From: an uncultured Bacteroidota bacterium
GTDB lineage: Bacteria; Bacteroidota; Bacteroidia; Flavobacteriales_D; Parvicellaceae
Assembly: GCA_902536695.1 (NCBI GenBank)
Contig: CACAYQ010000003.1
Location: 1 to 60,287 of the forward strand
Length of the DNA: 60,287 nt
Direction: 5' to 3'
The first letter of the stretch is position 1; each line of letters opens with the position of its first letter. Made by a program: the position numbers and the translations under genes. Below are positions 31,527-40,063 of the stretch, piece after piece. The notes beneath the pieces are model-generated. The model was not told where the DNA came from and searched no databases. It worked only from the letters and a program-made list of their open reading frames with translations.

Positions 31527-32071
31527 TTTAATAGTCCTGTCTTCAGTGCTTCTTGTTTAATAGTATCTAAATGCTTTATAAAGTCCTTACATAACCACAT
31601 TAATTTTACAGGGTCTTTTATGTCACAGAAGTCAGTCAGTTTACCGCAAACCTGTCGGGAAGGTACAGGTGTCTCAGAGTTCTTGTGGTCAATAAATATT
31701 TTGTCGTAGGCCTGCCAGCGACTGTCAACTAAGTCACCATATTCTTCGTTTGTCTCGATCTCAATGTCTACCTGCTCCAATTGGCTGAGCATTCCTTTTC
31801 CGAGTTTACCTTGATTGAAAACTTCTCCGATAATTATCTCTGAAAGTGTTGGTTGTGAGGAGAACAGTCGGAACCCCAACTGTGTCGTCCAAGCACGAAA
31901 GACGAATAGTTCCGCTATTGTTTTCTTTTTATTGTCAACACCATCCAAAAAGTCCGAATAATGTCCACTGTAGTTCATTAGGTAGAAGTGTTGTCCAAGT
32001 TTGATTCTCTCATTTATGTTGTCTGCTGTCAAGGTGTCTTGCTTGCCGAAAAGTTTTCCTAAAAGTCCCAT
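31523..32071 (-). CDS. hypothetical protein, coupled to downstream HNH gene
   Basis: 4-bp stop/start overlap with 30837-31526; no family recognised. Confidence 0.6.
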   Translation of the reverse strand: MGLLGKLFGKQDTLTADNINERIKLGQHFYLMNYSGHYSDFLDGVDNKKKTIAELFVFRAWTTQLGFRLFSSQPTLSEIIIGEVFNQGKLGKGMLSQLEQVDIEIETNEEYGDLVDSRWQAYDKIFIDHKNSETPVPSRQVCGKLTDFCDIKDPVKLMWLCKDFIKHLDTIKQEALKTGLLK

Positions 32072-32125
32072 TTTCTATTTTTTAATGTGCGATAACGTTT
32101 TGGCTAAGCTGCGTTTTAATGCAGT

Positions 32126-32809
32126 TTAGGTTTTGTTGGCAGTAGTGTTTTTTATTATCTTCAAATTTTTAAGTTCAGTATTATCAATTACCAAATCTGC
32201 TTGTTCTTCGGGTTTATTCTCGTCAATATAGATTTTTGAAGCTTTATGGTATCTATTGTCATATTTCTCTTTGGTCGCTTTTAATCCGCCCAAAAGTTTA
32301 ATATCTCTATTCATTCCACGAAGCAAAGCTGTTTTGAAATCTGTTTTTAAATAAATTTTCAAATCCCAATGATTTCTATATTTTGGCTTAAATAAATATG
32401 CCCCATCCGTTATAAGAACAGTTTCGTTGTCAATTTTGGTTGGTTTTAAATTCAAATACTCATCTGTTTCCAAATCATGAGTTGCTTTTGTAATATTTGG
32501 AATTTCAGATTGTGATGATTTTAGTACTTTCTCAACAAAGGCTACTTCATCATAGGAATCTTCATAATAACCTTTAGCGGAATCACGTCCTTGTTTATAT
32601 CGGACTTCTTTATTAAAGTGAAAACCATCAATTGAAATCTGTTTCGCATTTATATTTTCAGAATTTAGATATTCTGTAAGTTTTCCCGCAAAAATAGTTT
32701 TCCCTGTTCCTTCAATTCCATTTATCGCAACTCTGATAGGTTTAGATTTTTTCGCCCTAATTGAGACTATGCTATTTTTAATCAGTTCTAAAGTTTCTGT
32801 TTCGTTCAT
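32126..32809 (-). CDS. uridine kinase-like P-loop NTPase
   Basis: VAINGIEGTGKTIFAGKL Walker A; ISIDGFHFNKEVRY; TDGAYLFKPKYRNHWDLKIYL. Confidence 0.8.
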   Translation of the reverse strand: MNETETLELIKNSIVSIRAKKSKPIRVAINGIEGTGKTIFAGKLTEYLNSENINAKQISIDGFHFNKEVRYKQGRDSAKGYYEDSYDEVAFVEKVLKSSQSEIPNITKATHDLETDEYLNLKPTKIDNETVLITDGAYLFKPKYRNHWDLKIYLKTDFKTALLRGMNRDIKLLGGLKATKEKYDNRYHKASKIYIDENKPEEQADLVIDNTELKNLKIIKNTTANKT

Positions 32810-32825
32810 CTGTTATATTACTGCC

Positions 32826-32857
32826 AACGAGGGAATATACGTATTACGTTTATTTCC
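32826..32857. repeat. partial B-type repeat block
   Basis: AACGAGGGAATATACGTATTACGTTTATTTC matches 37607 and 48235 blocks. Confidence 0.7.
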
Positions 32858-32911
32858 TTTATAAATATACATGAAAACTTAAATAAACGTAAATAGCATT
32901 AAGTTATGGTC

Positions 32912-33009
32912 AAAATGTTTGACCTATGTTTGACCTCTGGATTTTTAGATTTGTAACCAACTGGAAATAAACAGATTACAAGTAGGGTTCGAAACCCTCC
33001 GGCTCCACT
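32912..33009 (+). repeat. A-type repeat 1 (arm + hairpin + exact 26-bp core at 32984-33009)
   Basis: AAAATGTTTGACCTATGTTTGACCTCTGGATTTTTAGATTTGTAACCAACTGGAAATAAACAGATTACAAGTAGGGTTCGAAACCCTCCGGCTCCACT. Confidence 0.93.
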
Positions 33010-33033
33010 AATTATTGATTTATTAGTTGTTTT

Positions 33034-33828
33034 TTATTTACCTAACTTTAATATTCTAAATGCTCCTTGAATTACCAATACAAAAACGATTGTTCCTATA
33101 ATTAAATCAGGCGTACTTGAATTTAGCCAATTTACCAAAAGTCCAGCTATTATAACTCCAAAATTGATAATTACATCATTAGAGGTGAAAATCATACTCG
33201 CTTTCAAATGAGCTTCTTCTTTATTATTTGACTTTTGTAAAATGTAAAGACAAATTCCGTTTGCAATAAGTGCGAAAACCGAAACGATAATCATTGTCGA
33301 AAAGTCAGGAAGTTTCTCGTCTACAATAAATCGCCTTAAAACTTCCGAAAATCCGATAACAGCAAGTATTATTTGAAAATATCCAGCAAGTTTTGCTATC
33401 CGCTTTTTTCTTGTTAAAGTTCCACCAACTGCAAACAAACTAATTCCGTATACAAAGCTGTCGGCAAGCATATCTAGACTGTCTGCAACTAATCCCATTG
33501 ATTTTGAGATTATTCCAGTTGTCATTTCGATTAGAAAAAAGGCAAAGTTTATCAATAGAATTGTCCAGAGCAGTTTTTTCTGGTTTGAGTTTTCATTAAA
33601 TTCAGTTTGGTAGGTTTTTTTAGTAGAGATTTTCTTACCACCTAAATTCAGTTCAATAATAGACTTTTCGATTTGGTCAATTTCTCCGTTATGAAAAACA
33701 GTCAATTTTCGGTTTGGTATATCAAAAGTCAAATTCGCAATATTTGAAATTCCATCCAGTTTCATACGGATTAGATTTTCCTCCGAAGGACAATCCATTT
33801 TAGTAATCTCAAATATTGATTTATTCAT
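33034..33828 (-). CDS. cation diffusion facilitator-type transporter with N-terminal HMA-like domain
   Basis: MDCPSEENLIRMKLDGI N-terminus; SMGLVADSLDMLADSFVYGISLFAVG CDF motif. Confidence 0.85.
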   Translation of the reverse strand: MNKSIFEITKMDCPSEENLIRMKLDGISNIANLTFDIPNRKLTVFHNGEIDQIEKSIIELNLGGKKISTKKTYQTEFNENSNQKKLLWTILLINFAFFLIEMTTGIISKSMGLVADSLDMLADSFVYGISLFAVGGTLTRKKRIAKLAGYFQIILAVIGFSEVLRRFIVDEKLPDFSTMIIVSVFALIANGICLYILQKSNNKEEAHLKASMIFTSNDVIINFGVIIAGLLVNWLNSSTPDLIIGTIVFVLVIQGAFRILKLGK

Positions 33829-33943
33829 TTAGTTTCTTGGTTTTTTGATGTTAAACAAAAGGAGGTAATAAAATTGATGGTTTTACTTTTTTTAAAGATA
33901 TAAGCAAAAAATCATTAGAGTTAAATAAGAACAATTAGTTAGT

Positions 33944-34019
33944 AAAAATGTGTGACCTATGGGTTTTTATATTTGTAATTCACTAGAAATAAAATTAATG
34001 TGGCAACGGCTCAATCCAC
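33944..34019 (+). repeat. degenerate A-type repeat (A1')
   Basis: AAAAATGTGTGACCTATGGGTTTTTATATTTGTAATTCACTAGAAATAAAATTAATG, eroded match to the A consensus without the T-arm core. Confidence 0.6.
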
Positions 34020-34155
34020 TTTTAGTTCTTTAAATGAATCTCAAGACCAAGATATGCAAAATCAGTTAGCTTCTTTTGAAAAAGAATTCAACTCTTGGAA
34101 AGGTGATAGAGAACAGATAGACGATGTATGTGTAATGGGAGTTAGAATAACTTAA
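34000..34155 (+). pseudogene. C-terminal remnant of a SpoIIE/PP2C-family phosphatase
   Basis: in-frame VATAQSTFSSLNESQDQDMQNQLASFEKEFNSWKGDREQIDDVCVMGVRIT*; FxxWKGDxEQxDDVCVxGVR is the typical SpoIIE C-terminus; catalytic part absent. Confidence 0.7.
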
Positions 34156-34192
34156 TGTACAAATTGATTTAAATAAGCACATTTTATGTCAT

Positions 34193-34290
34193 AAAATGTT
34201 TGACCTATGTTTGACCTCTGGATTTTTAGATTTGTAACTAATTGGAAATAAACAGGTTACAAGTAGGGTTCGAAACCCTCCGGCTCCACT
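34193..34290 (+). repeat. A-type repeat 2 (exact core 34265-34290)
   Basis: near-identical to A1 over its whole length. Confidence 0.93.
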
Positions 34291-34325
34291 ATAGAATCTT
34301 ACACTACAATTTTTTTTAATGGACA

Positions 34326-36572
34326 CTAATTTTTGTATACCGTTTTATCAAGGTATTCACTTATTTGATCAAACGAAAATGAAATTGTACTACCATTATC
34401 TACACTTCTGCAAGCATTAGATAAATTCCAATCAGCAAAAAAACTGATACCATCATTTGAAATACTGATTTCTAGCTCATTCATGTCATATTTTAAATCT
34501 TCAGGCAGTATTCCAAAACAATCTGTTGATTCATTAAAATATTTTTCATAATCTTCTCTGATCAGTTTATTAATTTCTTTGATTAAATTTAGTTGTTTAG
34601 CATTAAAAATTTGGGAATTATTAACCATTAAATATTTGTCGTCAATTTTTAAGTAAAGTATTTGACTTTTTTCCAAATATCCTCTGTAATCCTCGACTTC
34701 AGTGGTTGTTACAATTCTTATATTTTCATACTCACAAGTTGTTACAGTTTTTTCATTATTGAGGTATCCTTCAATCAAATCATTATATTCTTCTTTTGAG
34801 TAATCTTTTTCAGTACACATTACTTGTTTTTCTTGACGACTAACTTCGAACTTCAATTTTTTTAAATTTTTAGAATTTTTCCAATATCCATAAAGAATAC
34901 TTCCTTTAATAGATCCTTCAAAAATTCCAGTATTATCTCCTTTTTGATTAAATTCTTCAATTGTAAAAATTCCATCATAAATTTCTCCTGCTAATTGCAA
35001 AAATGTGTTGCTCGTCTTATATCTGTATCTTCCTCCAATTTTGTTGTCGGAGCTATTTAAATACATTTCAATTGCATATTTATCATCAATTAAGCCTAGA
35101 TACTTTCCTTCAATTATGTTGTTTGAAAATATTCCTTCATTTTTTATAATGTACGACACTTTCCAAGGCTTATACTTAAAAACTCCTTTTTCTTTTTTTC
35201 TATAATTACCATATAAAAAATGCGTTCCTGGTTTAGCTGGAACTACTATACTATCTGTGGAATATCCACTAAACTCTATCACGTTTAATTTATTTTGTTG
35301 CCTTTTCGGTAATAAATATTGCGAAGAGTCATCAACCCAATAACTTATGTCAATATATTCTGGGTAATCTTTTTTGAATATTGGAATTTTAGTAAAACCC
35401 TTATCAGTATTCACAGTAAAAGTTCTAGTATTTGAGTCTATTGGTCCACTCTTGAGAAGATCTTCAATAAATCTTGAAGGTAAAGTAGCTCTTAGATGTA
35501 TTTTATCAAGTGCTGTAGTAAGCGCTTCTTGAATTTGTAACAAAAAATAATTGGGGTTTTCATTTTTATCAATAGAAAGTATAGTTAATATTTCTTTAAT
35601 AGCATCTTTGTCCTCTGAATTAATCTTAGAAGTCATAATTTGCAAATTTAAAATCGAGTCTATTGCTTTTTCATTATAATCTCCGCTTTTAACAATTTTT
35701 CTTAGAAGTTTAGTGTCAAAACTATAGAAGTAATTTTGGTCCAAAGATGTATTTTTTACATAAAAATTATTTGCTTGATAATTTGAAAGATATAGAACAA
35801 GATCATATTTAAGCTTATCTATTAAATACATGGTAGTATCTAATTTTAAATCAATTTTTTGTCTTTTTATTTTTTTTAAAAGCTTGGTGGTGTAACTGTT
35901 AGAGTCAAAAGTTTTAAAATCAAATTCAGAAATTGTATATGGTCTGATTATTAAGCTGGAAATTAATTTATCAAAATTTAGATTATTATCAGAAACTAAT
36001 GCTGTGCTTAATTGTTCTGAAAATTCAATTAGTTGATCTTCCAAGATATAAAAATCAGTTTGGTCGCATGTATTTCTAAGTCCGTTTGTTAGTTTATTAA
36101 GGTCTTTTTGATTTTTTCTAAGAGCTTTGTTAAAGGATTCAAGTTTTTTTGGGTTTTGACTAATTTCCCAAATGTTTTGTAACTGAGAAAAAAGAGTAGA
36201 CTGTTCTAATAAAATAAAATATTCATTCCAAATTTTATGGCAATCACTTAATTGTTCATCACTTAATAAATTAACCTCTTTATTATAATTACTTACAATA
36301 AAATTATTCAAGTTTGCACAACTATGAAATATACTATCACTAACAATTTTTAGGTATTGTATGTAACGAAAAGACTCTGTGCCCATCCCTTTCATAGCCT
36401 GTAAACTGTATTCAGTTTGGATATCAGACATAAGCTTGTAATTATAATTTAAGCGATTATTAATTTCCTCGTTGAGTTTTAAATCTAGTTCAACAAAATC
36501 ATTAGGATTGGAATTACAACCTAGTAAGCTAAAAAATATTACAAAAGCTACACTAAAAATTACTTTATTCAT
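34326..36572 (-). CDS. large lipoprotein of unknown function (748 aa)
   Basis: lipobox FSLLGCNSN; single gene between repeats A2 and A3. Confidence 0.7.
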   Translation of the reverse strand: MNKVIFSVAFVIFFSLLGCNSNPNDFVELDLKLNEEINNRLNYNYKLMSDIQTEYSLQAMKGMGTESFRYIQYLKIVSDSIFHSCANLNNFIVSNYNKEVNLLSDEQLSDCHKIWNEYFILLEQSTLFSQLQNIWEISQNPKKLESFNKALRKNQKDLNKLTNGLRNTCDQTDFYILEDQLIEFSEQLSTALVSDNNLNFDKLISSLIIRPYTISEFDFKTFDSNSYTTKLLKKIKRQKIDLKLDTTMYLIDKLKYDLVLYLSNYQANNFYVKNTSLDQNYFYSFDTKLLRKIVKSGDYNEKAIDSILNLQIMTSKINSEDKDAIKEILTILSIDKNENPNYFLLQIQEALTTALDKIHLRATLPSRFIEDLLKSGPIDSNTRTFTVNTDKGFTKIPIFKKDYPEYIDISYWVDDSSQYLLPKRQQNKLNVIEFSGYSTDSIVVPAKPGTHFLYGNYRKKEKGVFKYKPWKVSYIIKNEGIFSNNIIEGKYLGLIDDKYAIEMYLNSSDNKIGGRYRYKTSNTFLQLAGEIYDGIFTIEEFNQKGDNTGIFEGSIKGSILYGYWKNSKNLKKLKFEVSRQEKQVMCTEKDYSKEEYNDLIEGYLNNEKTVTTCEYENIRIVTTTEVEDYRGYLEKSQILYLKIDDKYLMVNNSQIFNAKQLNLIKEINKLIREDYEKYFNESTDCFGILPEDLKYDMNELEISISNDGISFFADWNLSNACRSVDNGSTISFSFDQISEYLDKTVYKN

Positions 36573-36624
36573 CTCAATTTTACTTGAACAATAAAATTAT
36601 ATAAAATATCAAATCATTTCACTT

Positions 36625-36721
36625 AAATGTTTGACCTATGTTTGACCTCCGGATTTTTCGTTTTGTAACTAGCTGGTAATAAATAGGTTACAAGTAGGGT
36701 TCGAAACCCTCCGGCTCCACT
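36625..36721 (+). repeat. A-type repeat 3 (exact core 36696-36721)
   Basis: near-identical to A1/A2. Confidence 0.93.
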
Positions 36722-36785
36722 TAGTGATTTACTTAAGAAAAACGACTAAATTAAACTTTGTAGTGCGTATCCCGAAGGGTATGCA

Positions 36786-37583
36786 CTATACAAAATGTTG
36801 TAGCCAGTTTCTTTTCATTAAAAGTGTATTCTTATTAATTTCAAACTTGATTCCTTTTTTTAATTTGTATAGAACTGTTAACCCAATAATAAAAACAACT
36901 GTAATAATTCTAAAAATATTCGCATAAGTTCCCCCAAACGCATTATCGGAAACAGAGAACATCATCCAAAATAAATTCATAAAGAGATGTAAAAAAATGG
37001 AAACCCATAGGTTGTAATTCCACTCTACGTATACCCAAGCAAATAAAATCGCTCCTAAAAACGTAGTTAAGAAAATCCCGACTAACGTTGTAAAATCTTG
37101 ACTTTGATATAAGTGACCTAAGGCAAATACTAATGCACCAAATACAATTGACAGAATAAATCCAATATTCGTAAATCTATATATTTGTCCAAATAAAATT
37201 CCTCTAAAAAATAATTCTTCTACAAATGCTGCAATTAAAGCACCCATTAGAATTCTTGTAAAGGTTAATTCTGTATTAAAGTCAAAAAGAACAGCATAAC
37301 CTATAAGCATTGGAAATGAACATATTAAAGCAAATAAAAATCCTTTTCCTATTGATCCATTTAGTCCCAATACATCAGGGAAGTTTTTGAATTTATGAAT
37401 TATTCCAACCCCTGTGAATAGAGGAATTCCGATAATCAGATATGTTATAAAATGACAAACTCCAATATTACTTATAAATTCATTTAACAATTTACGTATG
37501 TCAGAAAAGAACATCTGTTGGAGTGCATAATAGACTCCAAAGAACATAATCGTTATCAATACTACTTTTATTGTTTTATTCAT
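36786..37583 (-). CDS. CPBP family intramembrane metalloprotease
   Basis: FVEELFFRGILFG, FALGHLYQS, HLFMNLFW motifs. Confidence 0.9.
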   Translation of the reverse strand: MNKTIKVVLITIMFFGVYYALQQMFFSDIRKLLNEFISNIGVCHFITYLIIGIPLFTGVGIIHKFKNFPDVLGLNGSIGKGFLFALICSFPMLIGYAVLFDFNTELTFTRILMGALIAAFVEELFFRGILFGQIYRFTNIGFILSIVFGALVFALGHLYQSQDFTTLVGIFLTTFLGAILFAWVYVEWNYNLWVSIFLHLFMNLFWMMFSVSDNAFGGTYANIFRIITVVFIIGLTVLYKLKKGIKFEINKNTLLMKRNWLQHFV

Positions 37584-37605
37584 TTAGTTTTTTTTCAAAA
37601 ATTGG

Positions 37606-37772
37606 CTACAACGAGGGAATAAACGTAATACGTTTATTTCTTCACTTTTAAGTATGTTTTAAATTTATAAACAAAACGAATAAGTCCTTTCAAATCAGAG
37701 TGAAAAGAGTTCGAAATCTGTCCCTTTGGGTCCACTATTTAATATGTTGTTAATAATTAAATTAGCAAGGGG
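37606..37772 (+). repeat. B-type repeat 1
   Basis: AACGAGGGAATAAACGTAATACGTTTATTTC ... AGTTCGAAATCTGTCCCTTTGGGTCCACTATTTAATATGTTGTTAATAATTAAAT; right part matches the sequence just downstream of tmRNA (27517-27550). Confidence 0.85.
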
Positions 37773-37775
37773 GGT

Positions 37776-38120
37776 TTAATTCTTTACATATCTCATTCCC
37801 TCAATCCCTCTATTAAGTTTTACTTCAATTTTTACAAGTTTATTATTTTCATTAATAAGTTTTACTATTTCAAAATTATTAACTAAAATTCTTATTTCAT
37901 CTTTAGAAGCTAATTGCGATTCTTGAATAAGTTCACTAGTATTTTTATTTTCTTTTTTAAGTTTGATTGCTAAGTTTGATTTGTTTATAAGCTCAGCTGA
38001 ATAGTTTTTTTTATTTTCTTCACCAAGAATAAATGTTTCGTTTGGTGGAATTGATAATTCTGATTTTAGAGTTGTACAAGAGAACGCTAAAACAAAAGTT
38101 ACAAAAATCAATCTCTTCAT
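37776..38120 (-). CDS. small lipoprotein, unknown function
   Basis: VLAFSCTTL lipobox. Confidence 0.6.
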   Translation of the reverse strand: MKRLIFVTFVLAFSCTTLKSELSIPPNETFILGEENKKNYSAELINKSNLAIKLKKENKNTSELIQESQLASKDEIRILVNNFEIVKLINENNKLVKIEVKLNRGIEGMRYVKN

Positions 38121-38200
38121 TTCATAAGTTTTAAACCATTAAAGTAAAAAAAAGTTAAGAAAGCAAAGGGAGGTTAGAGATATAGCTGGAAATATTAAAC

Positions 38201-38566
38201 TTAATTTTCACCTGAAAAAACATAATGATTATTTAAATTGTCATAGTAGACTAATGATAAATATAAACCAGTTGCAGTTCCTCCAATTTCTAATTCCAAG
38301 TTTGTATATGAATCACCATAATGGAAGTAAGTAACAGAACCAAAATATCTTTGTTTTTCAATTTCTATTTCATTGATATTAAAATAATCGCCTTCTATAG
38401 AAATTCTTTTATTGGATATTTCAGAAATTATAATATTGGAGTTCATGTATTTGATAGAGTCATTAATTGATATTTGTCCAATATAAGTTCCAGCAACCTT
38501 GTCAGAGTATTTATTACAACTTGCCAAGATCAACGTAGAAAATACAAATACTATAAGTTTGTTCAT
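38201..38566 (-). CDS. small lipoprotein, unknown function
   Basis: TLILASCNKY lipobox. Confidence 0.6.
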   Translation of the reverse strand: MNKLIVFVFSTLILASCNKYSDKVAGTYIGQISINDSIKYMNSNIIISEISNKRISIEGDYFNINEIEIEKQRYFGSVTYFHYGDSYTNLELEIGGTATGLYLSLVYYDNLNNHYVFSGEN

Positions 38567-38643
38567 TTTATGAGTTTTAAAATATTTTAATAAAAATTAA
38601 TCATATATTATTATGTAATTGTTAATCCAATTTTATAAATTAT

Positions 38644-38856
38644 TTAATTGACAGCATAAGATATTTGAATATTACCCAAACAAGGGTGAGTTATTGCTAT
38701 TTGTTCTTCTATATTTCCATGGTCTAAATTGCAAAAAGGTATCTCCCATTTAGTAGAATCACTGCCATATATGGAGCTATAAGAATGAACACTTATAGTT
38801 GATGGAATTAAACATTGTAGAGCAAGTAACAGAATTAATGTTTTATAGGTCTTCAT
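38644..38856 (-). CDS. small secreted hypothetical protein
   Basis: signal-peptide-like N-terminus; in line with neighbouring genes. Confidence 0.4.
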   Translation of the reverse strand: MKTYKTLILLLALQCLIPSTISVHSYSSIYGSDSTKWEIPFCNLDHGNIEEQIAITHPCLGNIQISYAVN

Positions 38857-38865
38857 TTCTAAGCT

Positions 38866-39075
38866 TTATTTGCCTTCTAAACTAAATTCTAAAATGTCAC
38901 CTGGTTGGCATTCCAAAACTTTACATATTGACTCAAGTGTGGTAAATCTAATTGCTTTTGCCTTACCCTTTTTTAAAATAGATAAATTAGCCATGGTTAT
39001 TCCTACTTTTTGGGAAAGTTCAGTAAGGCTCATTTTTCTTTTAGCTAAGACAATATCTAAATTCACAATAATCAT
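38866..39075 (-). CDS. XRE/Cro-family helix-turn-helix regulator
   Basis: MSLTELSQKVGITMANLSILKKGKAKAIRFTTLESICKVLECQPGDILE. Confidence 0.88.
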   Translation of the reverse strand: MIIVNLDIVLAKRKMSLTELSQKVGITMANLSILKKGKAKAIRFTTLESICKVLECQPGDILEFSLEGK

Positions 39076-39078
39076 AGG

Positions 39079-39627
39079 TTAAATGGTTAAATCATTAAGT
39101 TTTTTCATTTTCGCTCCCTGAGAAAATATATGACTTAATACCCATAGGATCAAAGCAAAAATCGGTAGGCTTAATGAAATATTATCTGCCTGAAAATTTA
39201 AGTTTGAGGACAAACTATCGTTAAAACTACTATCAATGGTAATTAAAAACTCAGAAAAAATACCAACTAAAAAAATGGATAATAGTAAATATGAAATCCA
39301 CTTTAAAAATTTGATTGTTTCAATTTCAAAGTATTTACCATTGTATACCAAATTCATGAATTTTGAAAAAAAATGAGTAATTAATATAACTGGAGTGATA
39401 GCTAATGCAGTAATTATTAGTAGCCATAATTTCGATAAAAATGAAACTTCATTAAAGTTTTTATAGTTATTATCACCAAATTTTATGTCACCCTCCAAAT
39501 TGCCTCCGAACAAAAGATAAATAATAACAAATAATATAATTATAGATACCCCAACAGTGAACCAAAAAGATACTTTTGATAAGGTGTTTAGTAGTTTTAT
39601 ACTTCTAGGAATATGATTGTTTTTCAT
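39079..39627 (-). CDS. DUF2975-like membrane protein paired with XRE regulator
   Basis: four hydrophobic segments; gene order typical of DUF2975-XRE pairs. Confidence 0.7.
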   Translation of the reverse strand: MKNNHIPRSIKLLNTLSKVSFWFTVGVSIIILFVIIYLLFGGNLEGDIKFGDNNYKNFNEVSFLSKLWLLIITALAITPVILITHFFSKFMNLVYNGKYFEIETIKFLKWISYLLLSIFLVGIFSEFLITIDSSFNDSLSSNLNFQADNISLSLPIFALILWVLSHIFSQGAKMKKLNDLTI

Positions 39628-39753
39628 CTTAAATATTAATTTTAGTAAAGATAATAAAATTATTGATAAACAATAAATATTTATTATAAAACAATAAATT
39701 ACATAATGAATTTACTCTTAAAAATAGGGTTATATAAGCACATTTAGCGACTT

Positions 39754-39850
39754 AAAATGTTTGACCTATGTTTGACCTCCGGATTTTCGATTTTGTAACT
39801 AATTGGAAATAAATAGGTTACAAGCAGGGTTCGAAACCCTCCGGCTCCAC
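39754..39850 (+). repeat. A-type repeat 4 (core 39826-39850)
   Basis: near-identical to A1-A3; core lacks only the last T. Confidence 0.93.
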
Positions 39851-40027
39851 CTTGTGGGACAGTTTCAATTTTTTCGAAAACTGTCCCTTATTTTTTTCTT
39901 CTAAGTTCTTGTCTGTCTGTAAGATATATCTAAGTGCATCGTTGATTCTAGGTGTTCGACATTTTTTTCCATCAAATTGTAGTTTTTCTGGAAAAATCGA
40001 ACTTATAATTTCCTGTTTTTGAGCCAC
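39818..40027 (-). pseudogene. C-terminal remnant of a large serine recombinase, reading antisense through repeat A4
   Basis: IISSIFPEKLQFDGKKCRTPRINDALRYIL resembles Bacteroidota recombinase C-termini; the tail VEPEGFEPCL is encoded by the antisense tmRNA core. Confidence 0.65.
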
Positions 40028-40063
40028 AGTTGATTTATCATGTGGGCAATATTTTCTTCATGT

